Below, one piece after another: positions 1 to 11,571 of a stretch of DNA of 64,000 nt (position 1 is its first letter; each line of letters opens with the position of its first letter). This stretch comes from Pezicula radicicola (Eukaryota; Ascomycota; Leotiomycetes; Helotiales; Dermateaceae), in NCBI GenBank assembly GCA_003008705.1, contig PDUO01000011.1:115956-179955 (forward strand), read 5' to 3'. Under the pieces are notes generated by a model that saw only the letters and a program-made list of their open reading frames with translations, did no database searches and had not been told where the DNA came from. The position numbers and the translations under genes were made by a program.

Positions 1-387
1 CAGAAATCATGTGATTTATTGTGTTTGCTTTGTTTGTGAAGTTGGTACACCTTTTCGACTCTTCCTCTGTACTGAACAACCGTTTTGTTAATACAGTTGC
101 TCACCATAAACATGCAACACATGTTTCTACATGTAAGTACGAAGAAAGAGTCTTTATCATTGAAGAAAAGTGCTAGATTTCTAGATTATCTTCCTTAGCT
201 AGATAATATTATATTTATTATAATACTAAGTTTTTATACTAAGAAAGTTAAATTACTAGTAATAATGCCCCCTGGGAAACAATCTTCTTTCTACTCGTAC
301 CTCCTTCTAAGAAGTATATCCCAGGCTTTCTTGCTACTAACTTATCATGTCGTCTTCGTTCTGTGTTTCGTCCTGTACTCTGTCGCC

Positions 388-1595
388 TTACATTTCCTCT
401 CTGATATCCTCATCGCTGATATCCGATAGTCTGACAGGCGTTAGCCGAGGGATATTGGAAACTCTTACTCCCAGCTCATTGATCATAACATTTCGATTCA
501 CATCTGAATATGATAATGCCTAAGCTCGGTTATTGAATAGAAGGTCGCCGAGATAGTGACGGGTTGTAGATGTTGCGAGGCGTGAGTGGTCAGCATGTGC
601 TGCTGTTGCAGCCAAAGATGTAGATCGAGGTAGCAGGCCTTCATTTTCTTTCTTGCACCTAAATTGAAAATCGATAAGGTAAGATGAGGTACGATTTTTG
701 CGAGCTTCACCGCCACTTTTAGTATATCGTTCAATTAATCAATTGTCGCAGCTTTCAAAGTGTTTATGCCTGTCCCTAAGCCTGAGCCTGCACTAGTGAA
801 CGCTGCGCAGACTGGAAGGTCGACATACTCAGGATTCCACTCAACCTTTTCCCCGTCCGTGGCAAGAAATTCTTCTAGGGTTTTCTCTGTAGTGCTTCTC
901 TCCGGAGTGCCGTGATGAGAATCCACAAAACGGGACAAAGCCAGAAATCTTTAGGGCTTTGGACGATATCTAAGTAAACCCTTGGTGACTTGCCCTCCTC
1001 CCTGTAAGTAATGTTAGTCATAATAAAACAGACACTTTTTCTGAACTTGCTGCTTTTCACCCCTGTCATGCTTCAGCCAGATAATCATGAAGAGTTCTCC
1101 CAAATTTCTGACCTTCTTTAGGTAGTAGGCCTTGAAATACAAGGTAATACCGCCAAGCTTCAGAAACTCTCTCTAATACCCTCGAGACAGCATAAAGCTT
1201 CCAGCATCGGCAACGATCGAGGTGTGTAGTATAAATGATAGAATCTTAGCCACTGTTACATGCTAGGTAAGCGAAACCATAGTTAAGTTTTTCCGCAAAG
1301 CATTAATTAGCAAACGAGAGGTTTAAAAGCTAGCCTGTTGGCGTAAAATCTTTGCTTCATTAACAGTTTTCTCTTCTTGCATAAAGCGATTCAGCATTTC
1401 GTACAGATGTCTCTCTTCCTACTCGCCATACTCCCATTTCACGTATTTGAACTTCACAATGTGCAAGAGGTTGATAGCGCTGTTTTCAAACGAACTATAT
1501 AATGGCATTAGTAGCGCGGCAGGGAGGTTCAGACTCCGTTGCCCAACTACACCCATTAAAGCTTCTAAGTCTAAGAAGGTCTCAGCATCCACCAT
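388..1595 (-). pseudogene. Decayed DUF3435-type recombinase-like gene
   Basis: Read on the minus strand from about 1595 down to 388, three frames in turn give the collinear blocks of fungal DUF3435 proteins, a family related to tyrosine recombinases and to Starship Captain proteins. I see AKILSFILHTSIVADAGSF, then LKLGGITLYFKAYYL, then a basic block WLKHDRGEKQQVQKK, then NITYREEGKSPRVYLDIV with WLCPVLWILITALRREAL, then EKVEWNPEYVDLPVCAAF, then RHYLGDLLFNN and LGVRVSNIP. In-frame stops (after SRGY, for example) and at least two frame changes break it, so it cannot encode a working protein. Surrounding DNA is AT-rich and gene-poor. The assignment rests on remembered family pattern; the order of blocks is the strongest argument. 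I saw no element ends, so the type of mobile element is open. Confidence 0.55.
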
Positions 1596-2740
1596 TTTGG
1601 TGTATTATTCACGCTAAAAGTTTTTGTTAGCAGTAAACTATAAATTTTTAAGATGCTTTAAGAGATGTGCAGTACCTTTTGCCTAGAGGACATTGTTCGT
1701 GGGTGTCGGGTACACCTGAACTCTTATTTAATGATGCTCGTCGAGTTTCCACATCATCCTTGTCCGTCATTGATTTTTGCATAATCGCTAATACCAACTA
1801 CCTCACCTTATTTGAACTTGCTTCCGGCGGCATATTTACAAGTTGTGTTGGTGTGTTGGTATGTTGTGTGAGTGTTGGGAATATTGAACGACAGAACAAG
1901 CATAGTAAACGTTAAAGACGAACAACCAAGGGGTGAATATGTCTGAGGCGCATGGTTGACTCCCTTGATAACTAGCATAGGCTGGATATATTATATTGGT
2001 GACATGAAAATACCCAGAGCTTGTACTGCTTGCTAGTACCTAATCCCGCGCCTTAAAATATCGACTCTAAATGTCTAGGAACTCCTGAATTTAAGCGAGC
2101 AACCAGTTTACATTAGATTTGGGTGCTCGCTTATTTTCCAGGAGTGAGGGATGAAATGGTTCTTAAATGGTTGGAAAGGACCCAAAAAGAAGCTTGGATG
2201 AGTTACTCGTCTTAGATATCAGAAACTAGCTATGTTTTCAAAGTTGCCTCATGCTAGGTTCAACTCCTCTTCTTGTCAAGTAAAACTTCGTTGGCATTAA
2301 TAATTAGTTTTAATAAATTATATGGAACTGGCGCGAAGTATTAATAACAGAAACCTTGACGGTCTTAGTAGCAACAAATTTTACAAACATGTTTTGCAGA
2401 CCAACTCCCATTCATTCCCCACGAAATCCAAGGCCAATGTTTGCAATTCTACCCTCCAATCCATCCATTTTGAGTATGAGCGGCCCACAGGATTTCAAAC
2501 CAACCCTCTTCAAAACGAAGTTTACTCATGTAAAATCATCTACGGCCTAAGTTTTTTTTTTCATATTAGTCTATTTTCACCTCTAGCTCCACAACATCAT
2601 CTATTGCTTCAGCTAAGTAAACACCTTGCCAATCTCGAATTTTGCTCCATATGTACACAGATGGAATATCTCCATTGGAAAATTGCTCTTCGTGAATGAG
2701 ATGGAAGAGCAACAAATGAGTTATCATATTATACAAATCT
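1596..2740. other. Intergenic, no gene seen
   Basis: AT-rich stretch between the recombinase relic and the 3' end of HEM13. Short open frames exist (near 1667 and 2322 on plus) but have no family likeness. The part next to 2741 should hold the HEM13 3' UTR. Nothing else was recognised. Confidence 0.5.
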
Positions 2741-4022
2741 TCAAACCCACTCCTTCGGCGCTTTCAAAACATCCACCAATCTCTGCTCCCTACTTCCCTT
2801 CTCTGGTTCATACATGTACTTCCAGCTGGCAGTCAGAGGCAAACTCATCAGAATGCTCTCCACTCTAGCACCGGGCGTGTTCAGTCCAAAAGCCGTGCCT
2901 CTGTCGTGTACGAGATTAAACTCCACATATCTCCCTCTTCGAATTTGCTGCCATTCTTTCTCTTGTGGGGTAAATGGCATATCCTTTCGCTTTGTGATGA
3001 TGGGAATATAAGATGGCAAAAATGCCTTCAGACAGCTTTGGGCAAACGCGAAGGTGTTTTCCTGATCCTTCTCTTCCTCGTCTAAGTCATCAAAGAAAAT
3101 TCCACCCACACCTCGGGATTCTCCGCGATGCTTATTCGAGAAGTATGTGTCACACCACTTTTTGAATCGTGGATAATACGTTTTATCGTGTTTGTCGCAA
3201 GCTTCCTTGATTGTCTTGTGAAAGTGAACAGCATCCTCGTCAAACAAATAACTGGGCGTAAGATCTGTTCCTCCACCAAACCACCAAGCGCCCGGCGTAC
3301 CATCTTCATCTGCTGTTTCGAAGTATCGGTAATTGAGGTGAACCGTAGGAGCCATGGGATTGACAGGATGAAGAACCATACTGAGTCCGGCAGCGAAGAA
3401 GGGTAGAGATTCAACATTGGCATTGATATTCTTGTGGTTCACTCGCATCTTAGCGATTGCCGCTCGTGGAAGATTGCCGTATATGACGCTGATATTGACA
3501 CCGGCTTTCTCAAAAACATTTCCTTCTTGAAGCACGCAGGAGATGCCTCCGCCCCCATGCTCCCTGTCCCATTTATCAACCTTGAACTTCTTGCCATCAA
3601 TCTTCTCTAGTTCTCTAACAATCTCTTTCTGCTGTTCCTTAATGAACTCTTCCATACGCAGCCGCATGGGCGAGTCTTCTGTGACACCAGATTCGCGCTT
3701 CATGAGGGAGTCTCGTTCTGCAATTGTAGGGGCGTCAAGTTTATTCGGTTTCTCCTCCGTTACCTACAAGACATAAGTCAATGGCCGGAATAGGTCGGCA
3801 AGTGAGTCCTACCATAGAATAGATCAAGGCTCCACAGAACACAATGCCAACGGCTATCCTCGTCTTTGGAGCAACTACACCTTTGCGCGGCAGGTCGTTA
3901 GGATTGGGAGGTTTGTGATGCTCTGCAAAGGTTCGCCGGCACTGTAGGGACTGGGGGAGTCGATGCGATCGAGGCGTGACTTTGGGCAAGAGCCTGACCA
4001 GAGGTCGGGTGGATGAAGACAT
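2741..4022 (-). CDS. HEM13: Coproporphyrinogen III oxidase, mitochondrially targeted form
   Basis: Oxygen-dependent coproporphyrinogen III oxidase of haem synthesis, converting coproporphyrinogen III to protoporphyrinogen IX. Two exons: 4022-3813 and 3763-2741, with a 49-bp GT-AG intron; 410 residues. The body (from about residue 80) carries family blocks [43 protein letters not shown] and a C-terminus ending LKAPKEWV. Exon 1 (70 codons) is basic and acid-poor at its start, then has a hydrophobic segment at about 56-70 ([15 protein letters not shown]). This suggests a mitochondrial presequence plus inner-membrane anchor, unlike the cytosolic baker's yeast enzyme. The splice joins SM to [10 protein letters not shown] in frame. 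It is divergent from ATG8, with 943 bp between start codons. Family assignment is near certain; the location is inferred. Confidence 0.96.
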
Positions 4023-4965
4023 TATAAGGAAAAACTGCTCGCAGCGGCAGGGTGATAAGACTATTGTACAGGGGGAAACATAAGGCCACTGTCGGGTGGA
4101 GGAGGAAGAGAAGGAGAGTACGACTTGTGGAATGATTTATGATTTCCAAGAGCTTGCCGTCGCGTGAAGCTTAAGCTTTCGCTCTCGCTCGCGATCAGCA
4201 TTGGAGAAAAACGAGAAAAGCGGCACCCCTACTTGGTTCTCAGCGTTGGGAATTGGTCGATACCTGTACGAGTAGCAATTGCAATGCCAACATTTTTCTA
4301 GCTTGACGTAAAAAAAAATACTACTTATGATGGGTATTTAATTATCATGATTTTATTTGCGAAGGATTATTCTTATTCGGATATTAGAATGTTTGTGGTT
4401 GGACTACTTCGTATGAGTATATGACTGGTTACGTTATTTTGCTATCGGCTGTCGCCTTCGTTATGGCCGCTCCAAGCCGTCATCAGTTGAACTGCGGAGG
4501 ATTCACGCCAAGGCATCCATCTAGGGCGCCACTACAAGTTTTGGTAATCTTACCTTGGTACCTTGGTTGTCTTGTCCTACATTGAGACAAAGACAGGTAA
4601 AAAGCCATAAAGAAAGAATCCGAAAGGTGCTCGTGAGTAATCCTTTTATGGTCATGTACAATTTCAAGTACAATCAGCACCTGTCATGCTTTGTTGACAA
4701 ATCACGAGGCCGCTGTACGGTGTACGGTGTACAGTGAGTGTATCAGTGTCTGAAGGACGACGACTGCAAGGCACTAACTAGCGCCATCTCCGGCCCTGAC
4801 CGACTCTCTCTATCAGTCACACCCCGCTTCGTCAGAAGCTCTCTGCCTACTTCACCACCCAACCTCTTCAATCCACCAACAACCAAAAAACCCACTCCTG
4901 AACATAACCATCATACAACTCCACCATCCAAACCAGACACATTTATCATCACCCCATAATCCAAC
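4023..4965. other. Divergent promoter region HEM13/ATG8
   Basis: 943 bp between two divergent start codons, so it should hold both promoters and 5' UTRs. A short tandem GTACGGT-like repeat lies near 4713-4735. A pyrimidine/CA-rich tract at about 4840-4960 just before ATG8 is typical of a fungal 5' UTR. No open frame was convincing. Confidence 0.6.
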
Positions 4966-5498
4966 ATGAGATCTAAGTTTAAGGACGAGCACCCCTTTGA
5001 GAAGCGCAAGGCTGAGGCCGAACGCATTGTACGTTCCCCCCCATCCCATCCCTTCTGTATTGCCTCATCGCCAGCCAACCACCCACTGTCTCATAACTAA
5101 CCGCATCTCCATCACAGCGTCAAAAGTACTCCGACCGTATCCCAGTCATCTGCGAGAAGGTCGAAAAATCCGACATTGCGACCATCGATAAGAAGAAGTA
5201 CCTCGTTCCAGCCGACCTCACCGTCGGTCAGTTCGTCTACGTAATCCGCAAGCGCATCAAGTTGTCCCCAGAGAAGGCCATTTTCATCTTCGTCGATGAG
5301 GTCCTACCACCCACGGCTGCGCTGATGAGCAGCATCTATGAGGAGCACAAGGATGAGGATGGGTATGTGTCTTCCCGCCCCCTTCTTCCGCCATCGTCAT
5401 AGTTGGACAAAGAAGCAAGGCTAACGAGTAAATCCAATATTAGGTTCCTTTATATCTCCTATTCCGGCGAGAATACTTTCGGTTTCGAGTCGGTTTAG
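4966..5498 (+). CDS. ATG8: Autophagy ubiquitin-like modifier Atg8
   Basis: Ubiquitin-like protein that is conjugated to phosphatidylethanolamine and drives autophagosome growth and cargo selection. Three exons: 4966-5028, 5118-5362 and 5444-5498, giving 120 residues. The protein starts [20 protein letters not shown] and follows the very conserved fungal Atg8 sequence throughout. Near the end, ENTFG is followed by FESV, so the Gly exposed by the Atg4 protease is G116 and four residues are removed. The first intron starts GTACGT after codon 21 and the second splits a glycine codon, both usual for ascomycete Atg8. Length and sequence match the family; no oddities. Confidence 0.98.
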
Positions 5499-6999
5499 AG
5501 GACGACATCCTCATGCACTTTCCTTATCGTTAAGGGTACTCTAGGCGTTTTCGGATCATGGTGCGGCGATGCTTTTGGGTGATCTTTTTGACAACGGCAC
5601 AGACCAGAGATCCATACCCATGACTTTTTTTTAAACTTTGCTTTTGCGCAGGCTGGGGAGATTGGATCAGGGTATGGATAAATGGAGGGATCGCGCATCC
5701 AAATTGTTTTTCTTGCCATCATCGATGGGCTTACTTGAATCGACAGGCAAAGCGATGGTTGTGTTTTAAGGGAGAATAGGGCTTTGTATGACTGTTCTCT
5801 TTGAGATCTCTCTGGGCTTAGAAATAGGCACAATCAATATTGGTTTCTGCCGTACATACAGTTTCTTGCACAGCAAGTAACGTGATTTCAATTTGCAAGT
5901 CTTCAGGTCTCAAGTTCTGCGATTCAGCCGCAATGAATTTCAGTCTTTCAAAGCAAATGGGCAACTGCTGGAATCGGTTTGGTTTGCCTGTGGTAGCCTA
6001 TTTTGGCAGGTGATAACGATATCTACCACTTCTCCTAGCCTTACACTTGTTTTACGTTTGCTTACTATGCTGCCTAGTTCGAATCTAAGTCCCTAGGTAT
6101 GATGTTCATTTCCTTGCGTACTGGTGCTATGGCCTTCCAAAGCGTTATGACTGAACAAGCCAAAACTTCGAGCTAAGTACAGGAACGAGCTTCGCCACTT
6201 CGTATAGGAAGAAGCTTTGCTTGGTCATCATACTATTAAAAGAACTAGAAATTTCAAAAGCGTGATCTTGCAAAAATCCTTGGTTAGCAATCGAAGAGTT
6301 CCTCTTACCAAATGCTCGCTTCAAACACCTAGGCAATCACTTCCGGGCCTTCCCTGACAATGCCCCCATTCCTATTTCTGTTTTTTTTTCCAAACCGAAT
6401 AAGTGTCTCTACCATGAACAAGAGTAAGACTAGAATGGCTTTGAAGATTTCTTGAGCACACCCAAAATCACTCTCTACGCAGTAGCCAAGTAAAGTGCCT
6501 ACGCTCTTGAAATATCGAAAAGATTCTTTGAGTTGTGACAATCAAGTTCCGTGTCTCAGGACGAAATAAACGTATGTCACAATATCATTATCACAATGAC
6601 TATTGCCATCATTTTACGCAGGTAAGTTTCCGAGTTCAAAGGTATCCGAGAACATAACATACAGCACAAACCAAGGACGTAACTTTGCACTCCTAAAAAG
6701 GAGTAGGAAATCAAGTAAGCTTGTAACATACCGCTTATCCATCCAACAATAGTCCTTGCTCAGTGCGCTTAGACAAGAGAATAACCCATCTTCGAAATGG
6801 AGGGAAACCCTCTTAGTAGCCCTACAGGTGACAATGAAAGATCAAGATTGACATAAAGATATTCCCCACCGACTCACCAAGTCATCAAATCAATTCCAAA
6901 GTGTAGATTAAAAAATTCGTGGACCATCAAACACATGATATTCGCAACGTTACGCTAACAAAAAGCTCTGCTCTCATCTTCTGTATGCTAGCAATCTAC
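5499..6999. other. Intergenic, no gene seen
   Basis: About 1.5 kb between the ATG8 stop and the end of the PAM2-motif gene. The first few hundred bases are probably ATG8 3' UTR. Small open frames on minus near 6145-6541 are adjacent but carry no recognisable domain. AT-rich, no repeat noticed. Confidence 0.5.
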
Positions 7000-7569
7000 T
7001 TAATGACTTTTGTCCACATGATCATCTTTCTCGAATCGCTTCCCAATAGGAGGCCCTTTATAACGGATTTTCTCCCCTGAGTCCACAACACTCCCTTCCA
7101 ACAAAGCAGCAGAACCCAATCCAGTTGCCGGTGGTGGATTCCCGCTCTTGAATTCCTGTGCAGGTTTATATTTCCAGGCACCTAAACACATTTGTCAGCA
7201 GAATCCTCAAAATAGCCTATGAATTCGGTTTGAAGAGATGAGTCGGCATACCATTCGCGTTCGTCGGTGTATCATCTTGGTGCACTTCTCTATTTGTAGG
7301 CAGAGTCCCTGAGGATAGAGGTCAGAATAGCTCAAGGAATTTGATAGGGGAAAGTGGGCTATACGTTTTGGTGCCGTAGAAGGTGTACCCGGATTTCTTA
7401 GATGCGGCGGAATATACTTGCCAGCATCCCGTGGAACAGACTCGGGAGCCCTCGAATTCAACTTGCTAGCACCTTTCTTGCCAGCACCCCATGGAACAAA
7501 CTCGGGAGCCTTCAGATTCAACTTGGTAGCATTTTCCTTGCCGGAGGTAGATGCGGGTGTTGGTTCCAT
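7000..7569 (-). CDS. Small protein with tandem PAM2-like motifs
   Basis: Three exons (7569-7365, 7308-7252, 7181-7000) give 147 residues. Residues 15-54 are two 20-residue repeats. The first carries KLNLKAPEFVP, which fits the PAM2 pattern L-N-x-x-A-x-x-F-x-P used to bind the MLLE domain of poly(A)-binding protein. The second, KLNSRAPESVP, has Ser in place of the key Phe. Then comes KYIPPHLRNP, a phrase common near the N-terminus of DEAD-box and other RNA-linked proteins. The C-terminal part (AWKYKPAQEF to the end) is not recognised. Both introns are phase 1 and the protein stays in frame. I infer an mRNA-associated adaptor, but no family name can be given. No signal peptide or membrane segment. 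Confidence 0.75.
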
Positions 7570-8732
7570 GATTATGATATATAAAGTTGTTGTCTAGAAA
7601 TAATGTAGTGTATAACCTTGTATTTAAAAGTATTGACTTTGAAGAAGAAATGAAGAGTTGGAGAAGACAGAATGGAAGGACAGAGTGGAAGAGAGAGAGA
7701 GGTGGGCTTGCCAAAAATGGAAATGAGAGATTTGCTCTTGCCTACCGCAGGAAGAAAATACCCCAGCAAGGAACATAATGGGAAAGAGCTAGGAAATGGA
7801 GCAGGAAGACTGTAAGAAGAGACCCTAACAAGAGTATTAGCTGACAAACAGTTTCTGCGTTCCCATGAAAAACAGCCTTATACCTTTCTCTTGGTGACAC
7901 TGCCAATTGAATCTTCCTGAACTTAAGTAACTACTTCAAAGTGTGCTTTACTTCGTACCAGTGATATTTAACGATTCGGATTCGGGAATCAAACGCAGCT
8001 AAGCTACAGATTGAGCTAGAGATGCTGGCTTTCGGTTTAGTTACAGAGGGCTTTATCTTAACTAAGCCTCGAACCTATAGAGGTCAACCTTTCTTAGGTC
8101 GAAACTTTATTGGGCTGGAATGCCACAATAGTAACCATTGCTTCCAAGGAATACTATGGGCTTCAATGGCCTGTTTCTCAATCTCATTTACAGATTCGAT
8201 AGCCGGTTGCACTATGACAGAAATACATCAACCTCCCAGCAATTCTTTATCATTAAATCTCTGTGATTCTTACTGGGCCAACCTATCGAGCTCGTTGCTT
8301 GAATAGCTCTCCAAACGATTCTTGGTGCTGAGGTAAAATGTGCAAGCTTATGGCTCCTGCAGTAATGCGGTATTCACTCCTCCGAGGACGTGGGACTCGG
8401 GAGGCTCTTAGACGGAGAGCCAGACGTGGGATATGGCGGAGGGACAACGGTTGTGCTAATGCCATGGGAAGATTGTTGAAAAGATGTGTACTTCAGTATC
8501 CCAGATATTCCAACCGAACGCCCTTCTCTCTACCTTCCTGTTCATACTCATGCTGTCGTAGCATAGCCTGGGTCTCTTTTGTTCGCCCTCTTGGTCACCC
8601 TTCGTATCCTCAGCTCCCCCACAGCGACTGTGGAAGGAGAAAAGACGGCCACCCCGCCATTCCTGGCAACCCGAATCATATCTCCAAATAAACACCAATA
8701 AAACCCCCAAAACTCCCAACCAGAACTCCCTC
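7570..8732. other. Intergenic, no gene seen
   Basis: Promoter of the PAM2-motif gene at the left and 3' flank of the NCE101-like gene at the right. Open frames near 8022 (plus) and 8338 (plus) show no family features and no splice support. Purine-rich tract around 7650-7700 in the 5' flank. Confidence 0.5.
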
Positions 8733-9003
8733 TCAACCCTTCCTAACGACCTCATCACCCTGTCTCGGAAAGCCCAATCTCCTAAAAAGATAAATTCTCA
8801 ATTAGCCATAATTGCACCCCTCCCGTCCACTCGAAAGTAAATGAAATACCATACCTAAACCCAGCATCAATACTCTCTTTCATGCTCCTCCCCTGCTCTT
8901 TCTCCTCCCGATTAATTCGCATCGCAGCCGCTGAAAGACCAATAAACAAGGCGAAGATCGGATCGCCAATCTTAGAGATTAGATGAATAGGTGTAGGAGG
9001 CAT
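8733..9003 (-). CDS. NCE101: Non-classical export protein 1-like small membrane protein
   Basis: Two exons, 9003-8855 and 8781-8733, encode 65 residues. The N-terminal part has ISKIGDPIFALFIGLSAAA followed by MRINREEKEQGRS, the hallmark of the fungal Nce101/Nce1 family: one hydrophobic segment (about residues 9-28) then a charged tail. Yeast Nce101 was linked to export of leaderless proteins; its biochemical role is unknown. The 73-bp intron (GTATGG...TTTTTAG) removes a run that would otherwise read through to a slightly longer protein, so an intron-retained form of similar size is possible. The spliced end FRRLGFPRQGDEVVRKG fits the basic tails of relatives better. Confidence 0.8.
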
Positions 9004-9475
9004 TCTGTTTGCGCTTGCGTGGACTGGACGCAGTATGTGAGTGATTCGTGATTTGAGAGCTTGAGCTTGCTTGCGCTGCCAACCTTGGGAGCTTGGGCTG
9101 TCGTTGAAATAAAAGTGGAGATGTCGCCAAATCACATGGGATTTGGCTTTCGATGGCAGCGGGATCTTCTCTCCACCATTGAGAAGTAGTCCCTATTACA
9201 GTGTTTTTATAAAAATAGTTCACATTGGCAAGTCATTGTGAGCTGTAAGTTGTCATGCTACTACTGACTTGGTGTACGCCTTGGTAGAGTCGAGTATTGT
9301 TATTTTCTTCGTCTATCATGCTTTATTCTTTTGTACAGTCATAGAACCAAAATATTATATCTTTTTGCGCCATGGGAAAACGCCAATTTTTCCATATCCA
9401 GGCACCATGGCCGTCCCAGTACACAGCCGTCCGTCGTTTACATATCTACCTGTATCTTTGCAATGATACAATTAT
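9004..9475. other. Intergenic between NCE101-like and GGC1
   Basis: 472 bp holding the promoter of the NCE101-like gene and the 3' UTR of GGC1. No coding signal or repeat was recognised. Confidence 0.5.
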
Positions 9476-10798
9476 CTATTTCTTAGAGAGAGCAATATCA
9501 AATGCTGGGATCAAAGTCTGCGCAAGCCAGAACGAGAAGACTAACTTTGGTCCAGTCATGAGAAGCTAGTGGGGGTTAGCAGGCCATACTTCAAGTAAGT
9601 TCAAACAAAACATACCTTCGGTACCAAGCCCTTGAAAAAACTGGTTATTCCTTCATTTTTCATCATGCTACCCACAATTTTGAAGCCGCTCTCTGGATTG
9701 TCAAAGTTTCGGTTCTGGATACGGGTCTTGATAACATCGAGAGGAGCGGAGACGATAAGGGAGGCGGAGGCACCAGCAATAGATGCTACAAAGTTCTGGA
9801 ACCACGATGCCTTGTTGTAGTCTGTGAGACCGAAGAAATAACCCTTGGTGAATGCAGATCCACCGAAAAGCTATGTTGCATTAGTGTATGCACGAAATTT
9901 TCTGTTGTGGAGAATATGTGGTGAGGAATACGTACAGCAAATGATCCAGGAGCGTTTCTTGCTGCTGTCCATTGCCACCCTCTGTACAAACCGAAACCCT
10001 CATCCTTCACAATTTGTACAACGCCGCGTCCGCGGAAAGCCTCTGGGTTTGTCTGTCTCTTGATCTTGAGGACATCAAGGGGAAGGAGAACGATTTCTCC
10101 GATACCGATGATACTAACAACTCGTCAAAACTGTACGCCCAGCCGGAATTAGTGATTGTCATACCTTCCTGCCAGTGAGTGCATGATTGCCTTTCCGGTC
10201 TTCTTGCCGAAGGCCGCGTCGAATTGGGTGCCATGGTTCTTTGCTAGGTAGTCTCGTACGAATGGCTGTCCTCCGTACTTGTATACTCTTTGTAGAACCT
10301 GCCATATCCCGTCAGCAAGTATTCTTTTTTCAAAATTACTATTTAACTCACCTTGTATCCTGCGGCATATCCGAGACCTGGAAACAGCGAGAAGAACTTC
10401 TTGCCCGCCGTTACAGATGCCTTGTCCTTGAAGATGACTTGGTTCAGTTGTGCAGCTGATGTGATCTGGCCAGAATGTCAGCACGCTGTGCCATTCCTAC
10501 GCTGGTAGCTCTTATCTGACCCTTCCCTGGTTGCTCATCAACCGCTTGGCAATCGTATCGACCTACGAGAGGTTAGTCGCGTCTTCTCATCACGAAGTGT
10601 TGATTTGCTCGTACAGGATGGAACACGGCAAGCTCAGCGATACCAGCAGATCCTGTAAAATTTTAGCAGCTGGCCATAGCCCTGATTCATGAAGGAGGTT
10701 ATACCTGAACCCAGTAATCGTGCCAGGGTAGATTCTGTCTTGTAGTCCTTTGCGGCGGAGCCTGGCGCTGCTGCGATGGCAGCAATTGGTGGAGACAT
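9476..10798 (-). CDS. GGC1: Mitochondrial GTP/GDP carrier
   Basis: Inner-membrane carrier that brings GTP into the mitochondrial matrix in exchange for GDP. Eight exons: 10798-10705, 10652-10615, 10562-10521, 10465-10352, 10298-10165, 10113-9936, 9870-9616, 9565-9476; 314 residues. The three carrier signatures are clear: FHPVDTIAKR, LLPLDVLKIKRQ and SAPLDVIKTRIQ. Ggc1-type blocks include FPGLGYAAGYKVLQRVYKYG, GIGEIVLLPLDVLKIKRQTN, RNAPGSFALFGGSAF and KGLVPKLLMTGPKLVF. Identity to yeast Ggc1 (Yhm1) is high along the whole length. All junctions close in frame. Intron 3 starts GTCAGA after NQGR, a weak but acceptable donor. The gene has more introns than its neighbours. Confidence 0.95.
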
Positions 10799-11571
10799 TG
10801 CGGGCGGAAGATATGGGACTTGTACAATGTTTGGACTTCGTACGGACGCGAGGACGAATCTACAGCTGGCGAGTCTGCGGCGACTGTATACTTATAATGA
10901 GCGTGGATGAGAAAAAAATTAGGATTGGCTTTCATAAATTTCTCGAGCTGCACTTCCCTTTCTCGGCCACTGGGGAAAGGGTCAGACCCACTTTTGGCGC
11001 TAGACAGACAAGCACCAGATGCGAACTCGCAACGTCCCAGCTTTCAATTCATACAACACCATCACAAAATCAACTTCCTCATTTTTAACAAACATACCAC
11101 AAAGAACATCTGAAATCCACCCAGGCCCCGAGATCTGTATACTATGTACTGAAATGTACCTAACTTACCATGCGCATTCTCCAGCCTGTGGTTCTGATCA
11201 ATTGCCCGCCGACGAAAGTCAAGGGAAGCTGTTCGTGTTGCTGTTCAGTAATGTATTAACGGAACAGCACTTCGTGTGAAAGAGGAATTTCCTGACATTG
11301 CTGGGGTCCCTTCTACTTATTTTGACGCTCTATTTTGTGAGCACCTAAAGCCAAAATCTATGAAAGTATGGTATCACAATAAAGACCCCTTTTCATACCA
11401 AGCGGGAAGATAAATCTATCCGTCCATCGCTGGTGAAATTCAGATAAACGCCATCGCCAAATGCAGCTAAATATCGTGACGCCATCCCAATGCAGATGCC
11501 AGCTGTTCTCAGCTATCCCAATATCCTAACAATATCTTCACCTTGATACAAACCCTGCAGTTTTCGCGGCT
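10799..11571. other. Intergenic between GGC1 and RPC82
   Basis: 773 bp containing the GGC1 promoter and the RPC82 3' end. No convincing open frame, RNA gene or repeat. Confidence 0.5.

Noticed and set aside
3898..4149. Alternative 83-codon start frame before HEM13
   Set aside because: Different frame from exon 1; the 70-codon exon 1 splices in frame into the enzyme and has presequence features.
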